Shown one piece after another: positions 7,115 to 14,800 of a stretch of 64,000 bases of DNA. The stretch is from IMG/VR virus record IMGVR_UViG_3300036826_000357, positions 21,017 to 85,016 of that record; one strand, written 5' to 3'. Positions within the stretch are counted from its first letter, which is position 1, and every line of letters begins with the position of its first letter. The stretch is from a virus. Below the pieces are notes generated by a model. It did no database searches. It was given only the letters and a program-made list of their open reading frames with translations, and was not told where the DNA came from. Position numbers and translations under genes: made by a program.

Positions 7115-7273
7115 CGCATCCTCCTCACCTGCTGGACACGAGGCTGCGGGCGTGGTAGACGGGGCCTTAAGACACTGCCACGTCGCGACCCGCAGCCGCG
7201 ACGAACCATCGCATAGCATAGAGCCTCGGTCTTGAAAAGGATCGGGGCTCTATGTGTTTCAGGGGTCGCTCGC

Positions 7274-7411
7274 TCAGCGGCAGATCAGGTACTCCGTCAG
7301 GTACCGGCCCGCGACCATGCCAAGGTAGAAGAACACCCCGGCGATCTTCCACCACTCCGGCACTTCGCGTCGTGGTCGCGATTGCACCGTCCGGAGTCGA
7401 CCGTTGTTCAT
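7274..7411 (-). CDS. Small membrane protein, 45 aa
   Basis: ATG 7411 overlaps the stop of the preceding gene by ATGA. The chain is basic at the N-terminus (RTVQSRPRREVPEWWK) and then has one membrane segment (IAGVFFYLGMVAGRYLTEYL), giving an N-in topology by the positive-inside rule. Too short for automatic calls but coupled to its neighbours. Confidence 0.65.
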   Translation of the reverse strand: MNNGRLRTVQSRPRREVPEWWKIAGVFFYLGMVAGRYLTEYLICR

Positions 7412-7602
7412 CGGCGTCGGACGCTATCGGCAAGGATCAGCGTGAAGCCCATCGCCATCAGGATCGCACCAGCGATCAAGCGGCGCGTGGGTTCGGGCAC
7501 CGCATCCATCGGAACGCTCCAGTTCAGCAGGATGCCGACAAGCATCGCCCCGACGCCGCAGGCAACTATCATAGACGATTTTTGGGCTAGGTTACTTGGC
7601 AT
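7408..7602 (-). CDS. Small membrane protein with two TM segments
   Basis: 64 aa from ATG 7602. Two hydrophobic segments (MIVACGVGAMLVGILLNW and LIAGAILMAMGFTLILA) flank a short loop with charged residues. Small two-TM proteins of this size in phages can be holin-like, but nothing specific supports that here. Coupled to the one-TM gene 7274-7411. Confidence 0.65.
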   Translation of the reverse strand: MPSNLAQKSSMIVACGVGAMLVGILLNWSVPMDAVPEPTRRLIAGAILMAMGFTLILADSVRRR

Positions 7603-7632
7603 CGGGCCGCGCGCCCCGCGTCGAGGGCGGTC

Positions 7633-7743
7633 TTAGCCATGGACGTACCATCCCAACGGCGTGGCAATCAGCCAGGCGACGCCCAGGATCAGGGCGCAGA
7701 AGATCACGAGGATCAGGATGCGGGCTCCGTCCAAGCCGTCCAT
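7633..7743 (-). CDS. Small membrane protein, 36 aa
   Basis: ATG 7743 overlaps the TGA of the 7743-8102 gene (TGATG). One TM segment, ILILVIFCALILGVAWLIA, follows an acidic N-terminus (MDGLDGAR). The ~30 nt downstream carry a remnant of the repeated ALDAGRA coding unit (7608-7640), a leftover of the paralogue duplications next to it. Confidence 0.6.
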   Translation of the reverse strand: MDGLDGARILILVIFCALILGVAWLIATPLGWYVHG

Positions 7744-8102
7744 CACGTCTCCGCGCGCCCCGCATCGAGGGCAGCAATCAAGCCCTGCTCCCAGTCCTGG
7801 TATGGCGGGTCAGGGAAGTTCTCTCGCACTTCCTGCGCCGCTTTCGCCACACGTTCCAGCCACTCCCGCTCGCGTACCAGCGCGGCGATGTCGGGGGCGT
7901 CGAGCAGTGCGTCGAGTGAGTCGAGTACCTGAGCAGACCCACCGACCCGCGCGATCATGAACACGCGACGGATATACTCACGCGCATCGGATGCCACTTT
8001 CACCAACGCCGCGACGTGGGCTTCCAGCGCCGCGATGCGCTCTTGCTGCTCTTTCGTGCCGGGCGTGCGCCGATACTTTCCTGACTGCATGCCTTCTGCC
8101 AT
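7743..8102 (-). CDS. Coiled-coil paralogue family, copy 1
   Basis: 119 aa from ATG 8102. It shares with the next two genes the order LEAHVAAL, then LLDAPDIAALV, then an AA-rich helix, then the C-terminal ALDAGRAE. The helical heptad character suggests a coiled coil. Start and stop overlap neighbours through TGATG. Function unknown; three copies in a row suggest a subunit that benefits from variation, but this is inference. Confidence 0.7.
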   Translation of the reverse strand: MAEGMQSGKYRRTPGTKEQQERIAALEAHVAALVKVASDAREYIRRVFMIARVGGSAQVLDSLDALLDAPDIAALVREREWLERVAKAAQEVRENFPDPPYQDWEQGLIAALDAGRAET

Positions 8103-8680
8103 CACTTCTCCGCGCGCCCCGCGTCGAGGGCTCGAAGGGCGTCAACCGCGTCGTCCAGCACGAAGTACCATTCTTGCGCTTCAGCCTCGCCTTTGGCGCG
8201 GTCAAATCCCGACTCGGCGCGGTCCTGAATCCGCTCCAGGGCCGCGATCACCCGCTGCTGTCGATGTATCAGCGCGGCGATGTCGGGAGCGTTGAGGAGG
8301 GCCTTGATTCGCAGACACCTGGGCCTCCGGTGACAGACCCCCTCGTTTCCGTCGTCGGTACACCAGCACAGACCAGTCGTCTGGAATTCTTGTGGGGCAC
8401 AATCCTGGAGCGCCTGCGCCAACGCCGCCACGTGGGCCTCCAGTTGGTTGCACCGCTCTCGAAGCTGCTCTGCATCGGCTAGGGCACAACCCTCGATGTA
8501 CTCGGCCCCCCTGTGCGCTTCCTGCGCCGCCGCAAGCTGCGTGCGGAGCGTGGCGCGCTCCTGCAGACCCCGCTGGAGATTCAGGCCCAACGCATACGAG
8601 CCACACGCAGGGCACGGCTCCACATCGGGTGGCGGGCTTCCGGTGTTCATCTCATCCAGCGGGCGCGGCATATCAGCCAT
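8102..8680 (-). CDS. Coiled-coil paralogue family, copy 2, with zinc knuckle
   Basis: 192 aa from ATG 8680. N-terminal extension with C-P-A-C, then heptad helix (LRTQLAAAQEAH), then the family blocks QLEAHVAALAQAL, IKALLNAPDIAALI and C-terminal ALDAGRAEK. Between the blocks lies a Cys-rich insertion (LCWCTDDGNEGVCHRRPRC). Same junction sequence GRAEK-stop/ATG as in copy 1. Confidence 0.7.
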   Translation of the reverse strand: MADMPRPLDEMNTGSPPPDVEPCPACGSYALGLNLQRGLQERATLRTQLAAAQEAHRGAEYIEGCALADAEQLRERCNQLEAHVAALAQALQDCAPQEFQTTGLCWCTDDGNEGVCHRRPRCLRIKALLNAPDIAALIHRQQRVIAALERIQDRAESGFDRAKGEAEAQEWYFVLDDAVDALRALDAGRAEK

Positions 8681-9228
8681 CACTTCTCCGCGCGCGGGAA
8701 ATGCACCCAGCTTCCACCGTCTACGCCGCTGGGCGCTCGTGGACCGCCACATGCCGGACAGACTGGCCCGTCCGGCAATTGAGCATCCGCACAACGCGGC
8801 TGCTCCGCGCGCCCCTTCGCGCGCTTGATGTAGGCGTCTCCCGTCGCGCGAATCTGTTCGGCGGTCGCGTGACTCTCGCAGCTTGGCTCCGAGCGCCCCG
8901 CGTCGAGGGCGGCAAGCTCTGTCAACGCCTCACGCAAGTACTTCATGTGGGCACGCGGGTTGCGCTGGTAGTGGTCGTGGTCTGCCCACTCCACATTGCG
9001 CGCCGCTCCCTCCACCTTCTCGACCGCTTCCTGCCGCCGCACCAGCGCGGCGATGTCGGGGGATTCGAGCAGAGCCTTAATACGCTCAAACGCGACCGTG
9101 CCGATGATTGCCCAGATGCGATGCTGCTCGTCCTCGCGATTGACCAATGCGCGCAGTTCCTGCGCCAACGCGGCGACGTGGGCCTCTAAGCTGGCTATGT
9201 ACTGGTGTTCAGCGCGATAACTAGCCAT
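8680..9228 (-). CDS. Coiled-coil paralogue family, copy 3, with C-terminal zinc motif
   Basis: 182 aa from ATG 9228. Family blocks SLEAHVAALAQEL, IKALLESPDIAALVRRQEAV and AALDAGRSE occupy residues ~14-130; a unique tail adds C-P-A-C-G-G-P. It is closest to the presumed ancestral form because blocks are contiguous. The TGATG junctions with copies 2 and the upstream gene indicate that whole gene units were duplicated. Confidence 0.7.
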   Translation of the reverse strand: MASYRAEHQYIASLEAHVAALAQELRALVNREDEQHRIWAIIGTVAFERIKALLESPDIAALVRRQEAVEKVEGAARNVEWADHDHYQRNPRAHMKYLREALTELAALDAGRSEPSCESHATAEQIRATGDAYIKRAKGRAEQPRCADAQLPDGPVCPACGGPRAPSGVDGGSWVHFPRAEK

Positions 9229-9650
9229 CACTTCTCCGGAATGAACGGCAGACGCGGTGGGGCCAACTTCAACTGTGCTGCCTCCAGCCGCTTGATTTCG
9301 GCCTGCGCCTCCGCAAGCTGCGCCTGGCTTTCCAGATAAAGCCGCGTGCGGAGCGTGACATCCTTCTCCGTCTCCGCAAGCTGCGTGCGGAGGGTCTCAA
9401 TTGTTTCCCCCGCCGCTGCCTCCCACTTCACGTTATGGCCTATATCGAGTCGAAGCTGCTCGTTCTCCCGCTGCGCCGCCGCAAGCTCAGCCTTCACCTT
9501 CACGAACAGATCGGCCAGTTCATTGTCGGCCTCGATCCGTTCTCCAAGCTCCCGTTGGGTATTCGTCAGCTGTGTGCGCAGGGCGCGATACTCATCGAGC
9601 AGCCCTGCCCGGGAAAGCAGCCCTGCCTGGTCATCGCTCAGGAGACTCAT
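9228..9650 (-). CDS. Coiled-coil protein, 140 aa
   Basis: ATG 9650 after AGGAG; ends at the ATG of copy 3. Nearly the whole chain is heptad coiled coil (LRTQLTNTQRELGERIEADN; LRTQLAETEKDVTLRTRLYL) with repeated LRTQL segments. It shares LRTQLAAAQ-type helices with paralogue copy 2, so may be a distant member. Function unknown. Confidence 0.7.
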   Translation of the reverse strand: MSLLSDDQAGLLSRAGLLDEYRALRTQLTNTQRELGERIEADNELADLFVKVKAELAAAQRENEQLRLDIGHNVKWEAAAGETIETLRTQLAETEKDVTLRTRLYLESQAQLAEAQAEIKRLEAAQLKLAPPRLPFIPEK

Positions 9651-9853
9651 CGGCTCCTCCATTTCGGCGCGACCGCGCGCAGCAGCTTCCACCACCACGG
9701 CTCCGGTTCCGGCGTCCGTCCGAACGCACGCCGGGTGATAATCTCCTCGATGGCCTCGCAGAGCGGACAGCCTGCTACCGGCTTGTACGGATCAGGGTCC
9801 AGCCGGGGATGATTGTGCTCCAGCGGTTCGAGAACAATGGTCGGATCGGTCAT
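9647..9853 (-). CDS. Small CxxC protein, 68 aa
   Basis: ATG 9853 with GGTGA upstream; stop overlaps the next start by ATGA. Contains a single C-P-L-C pair near the middle (VAGCPLCEAIEEI) and a Trp-rich tail (PWWWKLLRAV). Small phage proteins with histidine near the N-terminus and one CxxC (here EHNHPRL..CPLC) can form half zinc sites; function unknown. Confidence 0.6.
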   Translation of the reverse strand: MTDPTIVLEPLEHNHPRLDPDPYKPVAGCPLCEAIEEIITRRAFGRTPEPEPWWWKLLRAVAPKWRSR

Positions 9854-9857
9854 AGCT

Positions 9858-10079
9858 TCACCCCGCGCTTCCTCCGGATACCGGTGATGGTCCCTTCGGG
9901 GCATGTCCCAGATGCCAAAAGCCGCAGAAGCCGCACCGATACGCATGCAGCCGCGTCTTCCCACGTTCCGTTAAGCCGTACTGCTGGCGCTGCTGCCGCG
10001 CACGATCCTTTGCTTCCCGCCCACTCGTGAACACGCGCTTGCCATCACAGCCGGATTCCCGTGTGCCGATCTTCCGCAC
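9858..10079 (-). CDS. Small zinc-ribbon protein (CxxC...WHxGH)
   Basis: 73 aa from GTG 10079. The C-terminal half reads AYRCGFCGFWHLGHAPKG: a CxxC followed by WHxGH, a pattern common in short phage and plasmid zinc proteins with a basic helical N-terminus (AKDRARQQRQQYGL). Probably binds nucleic acid. The start overlaps the stop of the preceding gene. Confidence 0.65.
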   Translation of the reverse strand: MRKIGTRESGCDGKRVFTSGREAKDRARQQRQQYGLTERGKTRLHAYRCGFCGFWHLGHAPKGPSPVSGGSAG

Positions 10080-10256
10080 TCACCCTCGTTTCTCCAGCCG
10101 CTTCGCGAGCCGGGTCCGTTCCTCCACTGCCGCGCAGCCGAGCAGATCGAGTCGCCGGAGTTGTCCCAGATCGCCGCGTTGCCGGCGCAGATCTGTCCGA
10201 TGCCTCGCCTCTGCCTGCCGCTGCTGCCGGCGGCGCTCGAAGTTGGCCCGCTTCAT
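10080..10256 (-). CDS. Very basic small protein, 58 aa
   Basis: ATG 10256 overlaps the upstream stop by ATGA. About a third of residues are Arg/Lys (ANFERRRQQRQAEARHRTDL). Likely an extended helix that binds nucleic acid; no family recognised. Confidence 0.55.
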   Translation of the reverse strand: MKRANFERRRQQRQAEARHRTDLRRQRGDLGQLRRLDLLGCAAVEERTRLAKRLEKRG

Positions 10257-10636
10257 GCGGCCGTCTTCTGCGCTTGCTTCACCAGTGCGAGCACCTGCCG
10301 GTGTGTGCGACCCGGTGCATCGTTGTAGTGCACCGCATCGCCAATTTCTGCCGGCTTGTCGGGGGAGACCGCATCGAGTGCATCGAGCAGCCCGAAGTGG
10401 ATCCGCGACGACAGATCCAGTTCGCAGGCCACACGCCCCACGGCACCGACCACGCAAAAGCAGACGGCATCTGGGACACACGGATCCGGAAGGGCCGTCC
10501 CATCGGCCAACCGTGCGGATGCCCTCTGCGTCCACCGATCCTTCGGCCTCAACAAGTCCAGCAACGCCTGGAATGCTCCAGCCAGCGTCTTCGGATACTT
10601 CTTCGTCAGCAACCGATCCTTCTTCAACAGTTTCAT
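10253..10636 (-). CDS. DUF6197-like protein
   Basis: 127 aa from ATG 10636. The order W-T-Q-R-A-S-A-R, then DAVCFCVVGAVGRVA, then FNDAPGRT-like YNDAPGRTHRQVLALVKQA fits the small DUF6197 family found in phages and actinobacteria, for which no biochemical role is established. ATGA overlaps tie it to both neighbours. Confidence 0.6.
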   Translation of the reverse strand: MKLLKKDRLLTKKYPKTLAGAFQALLDLLRPKDRWTQRASARLADGTALPDPCVPDAVCFCVVGAVGRVACELDLSSRIHFGLLDALDAVSPDKPAEIGDAVHYNDAPGRTHRQVLALVKQAQKTAA

Positions 10637-10854
10637 ATGCGTCGATATCGACTGAGCCGGAATTGCTCTGTCGGATTTCCTTTCTGCATCGCGTCTAAGA
10701 GTGTCGATGCGGTGGTGTCGTCATCGTGATAGATCATCAGATGCGGCATCCACGACCCGTCTCGTTCTTGGATTTCGATGACGGGTATTTCCACGATGGT
10801 CTGTTCGCAGAGTGGGCAGCGTTTCGGATGTGGGAACGGGACGAGCTTCCCCAT
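10633..10854 (-). CDS. Small CxxC protein, 73 aa
   Basis: ATG 10854 (TGATG overlap with the upstream gene). An N-terminal HPKRCPLCEQTIVEIPVIEI segment supplies one CxxC; the middle holds HLMIYHDDDT. Looks like a treble-clef-type zinc fragment. Function unknown. Confidence 0.6.
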   Translation of the reverse strand: MGKLVPFPHPKRCPLCEQTIVEIPVIEIQERDGSWMPHLMIYHDDDTTASTLLDAMQKGNPTEQFRLSRYRRI

Positions 10855-11054
10855 CACAGCACCGGCTCCTTCGTGCAGGCATCGTCGGTACAACCGGCCA
10901 ATCGACACGGCAGACACCGATCCCCTTCCCAGAGGTAGCGGGTATTCGTACATCGCGCGCAGGGACAGCCGACCACATCGCGGAGCTTCGATGGTACCCA
11001 ATAGCCGCGAAGCCGCAGATATCCGATCCGCTGCTCCTCGTCGGACATGAGCAT
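10854..11054 (-). CDS. Small Cys-rich zinc-ribbon protein, 66 aa
   Basis: ATG 11054 with AAGGTGGG upstream, immediately after the preceding TAA. Eight cysteines including CPCARC and CLPC suggest two zinc sites. N-terminal half is basic. Role unknown. Confidence 0.6.
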   Translation of the reverse strand: MLMSDEEQRIGYLRLRGYWVPSKLRDVVGCPCARCTNTRYLWEGDRCLPCRLAGCTDDACTKEPVL

Positions 11055-11489
11055 TTATGTGCCCACCTTCGGGTTGTCGCAGTCTTCCGGCGGCAGTAAC
11101 GGCTCAATGGGAATCCTGAATCGCATCGTTTGCCCGGGATACAACGTCATCCCCTCATGATACGGCACGTAGGCTGGGTAATCGCCGTAGATCGGATGAT
11201 GAATGATCCCATCGGCGTCTGGTTGCAGATCGGGGAGCAGGATATGCAGAAATCCCCAGACCAGCGTTCCCGCCAGCAGGAGCACCGCGATGCCACGGAG
11301 CACCCAAGCGCGATGGATCGGCCGCGAGCGCGTGTACTGCCACCAGCCATGAACAAACCCGAAGAGGTTACAGGCGAGCGCGCCAAGTTGGACGGCGAGT
11401 CCCCACGGCGAGTCCACCTGGTACATGAGCCAGGCGAGATACACGAACACCGGGACCAACACGCCATTGACGATCCAGGGATACGCCAT
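11055..11489 (-). CDS. Membrane protein with three TM segments
   Basis: 144 aa from ATG 11489. Hydrophobic segments near residues 5-22, 28-45 and 62-82 (GIAVLLLAGTLVWGFLHILL), followed by a hydrophilic tail of ~60 residues. Coupled by TGATG to the lipoprotein gene upstream. Part of a run of membrane and lipoprotein genes (11055-11999). Confidence 0.65.
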   Translation of the reverse strand: MAYPWIVNGVLVPVFVYLAWLMYQVDSPWGLAVQLGALACNLFGFVHGWWQYTRSRPIHRAWVLRGIAVLLLAGTLVWGFLHILLPDLQPDADGIIHHPIYGDYPAYVPYHEGMTLYPGQTMRFRIPIEPLLPPEDCDNPKVGT

Positions 11490-11743
11490 CACTCCGCTCT
11501 CCACTCGATGCGCTCGCTGGTACCGTCCGCGCAGAGCGTCTCGTAGATCGTCTTCCCGTTCGTGTGTGCCGACATTCGCCATGAGCACCCATCCGGTAGC
11601 TCGCCGCAGTAGTTCCGATGGTCGGCAATCGGCGGCAGGCCGGTCAGGTGCTGCACGTCCACGTCCGCGCGGTCGCCACAGCTCACCAGCACGCAGAGCA
11701 CCGCGATCACCACGCGGTGTGCACGGTCACTCAGTGTCCTCAT
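11489..11743 (-). CDS. Small lipoprotein
   Basis: 84 aa from ATG 11743. The signal sequence RVVIAVLCVLVSC ends in the lipobox L-V-S-C at residues ~17-20, so it is probably acylated and exported. Mature part has four Cys. Overlaps the upstream membrane gene by 17 nt. An outer-spanin role is conceivable from the lipobox plus membrane neighbours, but the usual Pro-rich tail is absent. Confidence 0.65.
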   Translation of the reverse strand: MRTLSDRAHRVVIAVLCVLVSCGDRADVDVQHLTGLPPIADHRNYCGELPDGCSWRMSAHTNGKTIYETLCADGTSERIEWRAE

Positions 11744-11999
11744 CAGCCTTTCGCAGCCGCTCCACGGCCCGTGCGGCCCGCCCACGGCGTCGATGCCCCG
11801 CCCAGAGCGATTCGCTGACCATGAGTGACGCGGCGATGCCGACCGGGAGCCAGATCTTAAACAGCAGTCCAGCCCACCACAGCATGAAAAAGATGCCGGC
11901 TAAGATGACAGCATTGAATGCGTAGAGCAGAATCGCGCCGGAGAATGTCTTCCCGTACACACCCTGTTCGAGCAGATCGGCCAGCAACTTTCGCCTCAT
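11727..11999 (-). CDS. Membrane protein with two TM segments, 90 aa
   Basis: ATG 11999, 27 nt downstream of the tRNA-Thr. Segments GAILLYAFNAVILAGIFFML and WWAGLLFKIWLPVGIAASLM are separated by a tight turn; the tail is basic then acidic (RRRGRAARAVERLRKADEDTE). Size and topology would suit a holin but that is not shown. Confidence 0.65.
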   Translation of the reverse strand: MRRKLLADLLEQGVYGKTFSGAILLYAFNAVILAGIFFMLWWAGLLFKIWLPVGIAASLMVSESLWAGHRRRGRAARAVERLRKADEDTE

Positions 12000-12025
12000 C
12001 GAGTCATTACTTCCTTGTGTTGAGA

Positions 12026-12097
12026 GCCGGCTGGCGGAATCGAACCGCCGACTTGCTGATTACGAATCAGCTACTCTGCCGTCTGAGTTAAGCCGGC
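12026..12097 (-). tRNA. tRNA-Thr (CGT)
   Basis: A 72-nt cloverleaf: acceptor GCCGGCT/AGCCGGC, D stem ACTC/GAGT, anticodon loop TTCGTAA (anticodon CGT, codon ACG), T stem GGCGG/CCGCC with TTCGATT loop. Nucleotides 8-10 (TAA) form the stop codon of the 12088-12585 gene. Confidence 0.9.
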
Positions 12098-12585
12098 GCA
12101 TCAGACTTCACGATCAATGGGAATCCCTCGAATTCGGCCGGATCATGTACGCCGTTCGCGTAGGTCGGACTGACAATCAGCACCAGCGTCGCCTGTCCTT
12201 CGTGGATGGTCACGCCGGACATCCTGAACCACGGCTCCAAATGATACCGCTGATACAGCCGCGCATGTGCCATCATGATCTTCAAATCCGTCATCATGCT
12301 TTCCGCTCCGTGGAGAAACGCTGCCATGTTCTCGATCCCCGTCTGTGCCTTCTGCACGTCTGCATCGCGCTCGCGGACCAGTGCCCGTAACGCGCGATTG
12401 TCGATTTCCAGATCGTCCAGCCGCTGCCGGGTCATGTCGGCTGCCAGTGCTTCCCCGAGAATCTGGCGGAGGTAGAAACTGGCCTCGTCCTTTTTCCGGC
12501 CATGCGGGATGGCGTTCTCCAGGTAGGACTGAATCTCGTCATGCATCCGGAGCAGACGATCGGCCTCAGTCGGAACTGGCATCAT
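12088..12585 (-). CDS. Helical hypothetical protein, ends inside tRNA
   Basis: 165 aa from ATG 12585 (overlapping the upstream stop). Long charged helices in residues 1-110 (EADRLLRMHDEIQSYLENAI; DDLEIDNRALRALVRERDAD) suggest a coiled coil. Stop TAA uses tRNA-Thr nucleotides 8-10, so the tRNA 5' end is coding. Processing of the tRNA would cut this mRNA, a possible expression link. Confidence 0.7.
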   Translation of the reverse strand: MMPVPTEADRLLRMHDEIQSYLENAIPHGRKKDEASFYLRQILGEALAADMTRQRLDDLEIDNRALRALVRERDADVQKAQTGIENMAAFLHGAESMMTDLKIMMAHARLYQRYHLEPWFRMSGVTIHEGQATLVLIVSPTYANGVHDPAEFEGFPLIVKSDAPA

Positions 12586-13184
12586 CAGCGCTTGTCCTCC
12601 GGCGGCGGATAGGGAAATGGCCAGGAATACAAGTCCTCGTCCGGCCGGTGATTCGACGGCTCAGCCTCTGCCGATGCGATCACGCCGTAGTCTTTGATCG
12701 GCTCGTCGTCGTCTTCCTCGTCGCCCATGGTATTCGGCGCTCGCGATACGATCGTCCGGAGAATGGTCGGTGTCGCTTTCGGACGCGGTAAGACCACCAC
12801 ACTCTCCTGCACCACGCCCTGCCACATTAGGTCGAAGTACCCTTTGGTCTCCTCCAGCGCTGCCGTGCCAGACGGTGTGATCCGATACAGGGAGAGCTTA
12901 TCCCCGCGTCCCTGGACTCGCTCCTCCGGCTGCACGCGCCGCGAGCCGATGCGCACGAAGCCTTCCTCAGCAAGCGAGCGCAGTACCTTGTAGACTGACA
13001 CGACGACACACCCATGGAGCCGCCGCGTATTGACTTCTCGCGTTACCTCCTCGGCCGTTCCTTTCTGCAACCTGGACAGGGCACACAGCACATCCAGGCG
13101 CAGAAAGTGACGGGACGGAACCAGCCGGCCCGCCAGGGAATCATCGGCATCAACAGTCACAGCCGCTGCTCCTTTCCACCCCAT
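12585..13184 (-). CDS. PadR-like winged-helix transcription regulator
   Basis: 199 aa from ATG 13184; a GTG at 13157 behind AAAGGAG is an alternative start. Residues ~28-120 contain LDVLCALSRLQKGTAEEVTR, SVYKVLRSLAEEGFVRIGSR and YRITPSGTAAL, the helix-turn-helix, wing and closing T-xxG of PadR-like regulators. The tail is acidic (DEEDDDEP). It sits directly downstream of the ParB-like gene and is likely co-transcribed from 14147-14174. Confidence 0.7.
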   Translation of the reverse strand: MGWKGAAAVTVDADDSLAGRLVPSRHFLRLDVLCALSRLQKGTAEEVTREVNTRRLHGCVVVSVYKVLRSLAEEGFVRIGSRRVQPEERVQGRGDKLSLYRITPSGTAALEETKGYFDLMWQGVVQESVVVLPRPKATPTILRTIVSRAPNTMGDEEDDDEPIKDYGVIASAEAEPSNHRPDEDLYSWPFPYPPPEDKR

Positions 13185-13185
13185 C

Positions 13186-14091
13186 TTACTCCGTCAGCGT
13201 GATGCCTGCCTTCCCCGCCTTCACACTGGCCTCGAACCGAGCCTGCCAGTCGAGAGTCGACCGCTCGACTCGCTTGAGTGCCCGCAGCGCTTCCTCGAAC
13301 AGGAGCCGCCCGATGCCCTCATTCAGTTCTCCGTCCTCCACCGCTTCGATCACCTTCTTGAAGCGCTGGACGTTCTTCTGCGTCAGGACGCGGCACTGCA
13401 TCGCCGTATCCTTCTTCCAGAACGTGAACTTCGTTTCGGCAGACTTGTCTGTCTTCTTGCCACGAAGCTCGTCACGGAGTGTCTGCTCCTTGACGGTGAA
13501 CTCCCGCGCCGCGCGCGGCACGGTGTACTTGTGATCCGTCACCGCCAGGACGGCCTTGCGGAGCCGAACCTTTGCCTCCTTCGAGGCGATGTCGTTCAGG
13601 TACCGGCGCACGATCGGACGCGCCAGAATCATCGATCCGAACAGATCCTTCTGATCGAGCAGGTCCATGATGCGCTTCGGGGTCAGCCCCTGCGCCTGGA
13701 GGAGCCGGATAGTGTGCTCGAAATCGTCGCTGGTGGGCGGCAGTGCCCCACCCGTGTTGGCGCGGAGCGCGTACACGATCATGTCTTCGGTGGAATCGAA
13801 TTCCTTGACGATGCACTCGGTCTCGATGTACTGCCCCTTGTGCAGATCGGCGAGCACTTCCAGCCCGCCCTTGCGGTGCCGGCCATCCACGGTCTCGAAG
13901 TGAATTCCGTCCTCGTCCTCGACTTCTGCAACTTCGATCGGCGGGACGGGGATCCCGTTCTCGTACAGTTCTGCGAACATCTGCATGCGGTCGTCGTCAG
14001 GCTTCACCCGCACGTAGAATGTCGTACGCAGATCAGCGACCTTGACGGTAACATGCCGATCCGCAGACCGCTTCTTGGCTGCTTCGGCCAT
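13186..14091 (-). CDS. ParB-like DNA-binding protein
   Basis: 301 aa from ATG 14091 behind AGAGGAT; the longer frame upstream crosses its own promoter. Residues ~12-110 form a ParB/sulfiredoxin-type N-terminal domain: VADLRTTFYVRVKPDDDRM, a PPIEV strand, and the key D-G-R-H-R-K-G box that binds CTP in ParB proteins. Two helix-turn-helix-like segments follow (LTPKRIMDLLDQ; TVPRAAREFTVKEQTLRDEL). Phage members act as centromere binders, regulators or nucleases. The repeated CACGTG palindrome in this window is a candidate binding site by analogy with parS. Confidence 0.75.
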   Translation of the reverse strand: MAEAAKKRSADRHVTVKVADLRTTFYVRVKPDDDRMQMFAELYENGIPVPPIEVAEVEDEDGIHFETVDGRHRKGGLEVLADLHKGQYIETECIVKEFDSTEDMIVYALRANTGGALPPTSDDFEHTIRLLQAQGLTPKRIMDLLDQKDLFGSMILARPIVRRYLNDIASKEAKVRLRKAVLAVTDHKYTVPRAAREFTVKEQTLRDELRGKKTDKSAETKFTFWKKDTAMQCRVLTQKNVQRFKKVIEAVEDGELNEGIGRLLFEEALRALKRVERSTLDWQARFEASVKAGKAGITLTE

Positions 14092-14146
14092 AAATCTATC
14101 CTCTACTTTCTGTCCCATTTGGTTTTTGGTTTTTGGGGACGGGTCC

Positions 14147-14174
14147 AGAGTAGTCACCCTTTCCCTTTTGTCAA
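14147..14174 (-). promoter_or_regulatory. Leftward promoter of the ParB-like operon
   Basis: TTGACA (14174-14169), 16-nt spacer, TACTCT (14152-14147). It overlaps the 3' end of the 14154-14372 gene and gives a ~50-nt A/C-rich leader (CCCCAAAAACC) before ATG 14091. Confidence 0.7.
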
Positions 14175-14372
14175 TCCCCCTGGGATGGACACTCCGGTGG
14201 GATCGAGCATCGGACTGTAGCCGTTGTCGATGCGAATGCTCATTCCACCCATGACAAGCGCATGGTTCTTGCCCATCACCTGAGCAAGATACTGCTGAGA
14301 CCATCCACGGGCCTCAAGCTCCTCCCGAATCAACTGACCCGGCGGGTACGCTTCAACTTCGAGAATCCCCAT
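14154..14372 (-). CDS. Small HTH protein, HigA/XRE-like N-terminus
   Basis: 72 aa from ATG 14372. YPPGQLIREELEARGWSQQY followed by LAQVMGKN matches the start of XRE/HigA antitoxin helix-turn-helix domains, but the remaining ~35 residues (SIRIDNGYSPMLDPTG) do not complete the usual five-helix fold, so it may be truncated or recombined. No toxin-like neighbour is evident. The ParB operon promoter lies in its last codons. Confidence 0.55.
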   Translation of the reverse strand: MGILEVEAYPPGQLIREELEARGWSQQYLAQVMGKNHALVMGGMSIRIDNGYSPMLDPTGVSIPGGLTKGKG

Positions 14373-14377
14373 GTCAG

Positions 14378-14800
14378 TTACTGCGGGATCGTGACCCAGC
14401 CAGCCGGGGTCCGCGTGAACAGCTTCGGACGCCAGGTCAGGGTGTTGGCCACGATCGTCGTGGTCAGATTGCACTGCCCGGCAATCACACTCGGCCACGC
14501 CGGCTCGATGTCCTTGAGCGTGTCGTAGACAAGTTGCGCTCGCGCGATACTCTGCGTCTTGGTGATCGGGACGCCACGCTTCCCCTGCCAGCACTCGGTC
14601 TCCGTCTGCTTGGCCCGCTTCGCCCGCTCGAACTCCACATCGAGCACCGGCAGAAGCTCGTCCCGACACTGCGGACAGAGATAGGCCGTCGCGGGCTCGC
14701 TATGCCCGTTCTGGCCAAGCTCGCGGAGTGTCACCGCGTAGCGCACCAGCCGCCGATGCTTCTGGCATCGCAGCGGGATCAGTTGTTGGTTCACATTCAT
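14378..14800 (-). CDS. Zinc-ribbon plus HTH protein, 140 aa
   Basis: ATG 14800 after GAAGGAG. N-terminal Cys/His set (LRCQKHRR ... LCPQCRDE) forms a likely zinc site; C-terminal half contains WPSVIAGQCNLTTTIVANTL and a wing-like RTPAGWVTIP, as in winged-helix proteins. Probably a sequence-specific DNA-binding regulator. It precedes another HTH gene by 5 nt. Confidence 0.6.
   Translation of the reverse strand: MNVNQQLIPLRCQKHRRLVRYAVTLRELGQNGHSEPATAYLCPQCRDELLPVLDVEFERAKRAKQTETECWQGKRGVPITKTQSIARAQLVYDTLKDIEPAWPSVIAGQCNLTTTIVANTLTWRPKLFTRTPAGWVTIPQ

Noticed and set aside
7592-7777. Minus-strand Arg-rich frame of 61 codons
   Set aside because: Shadow of the 36-aa TM gene 7633-7743; Arg/Pro-rich composition is typical of out-of-frame reading in this GC-rich DNA.
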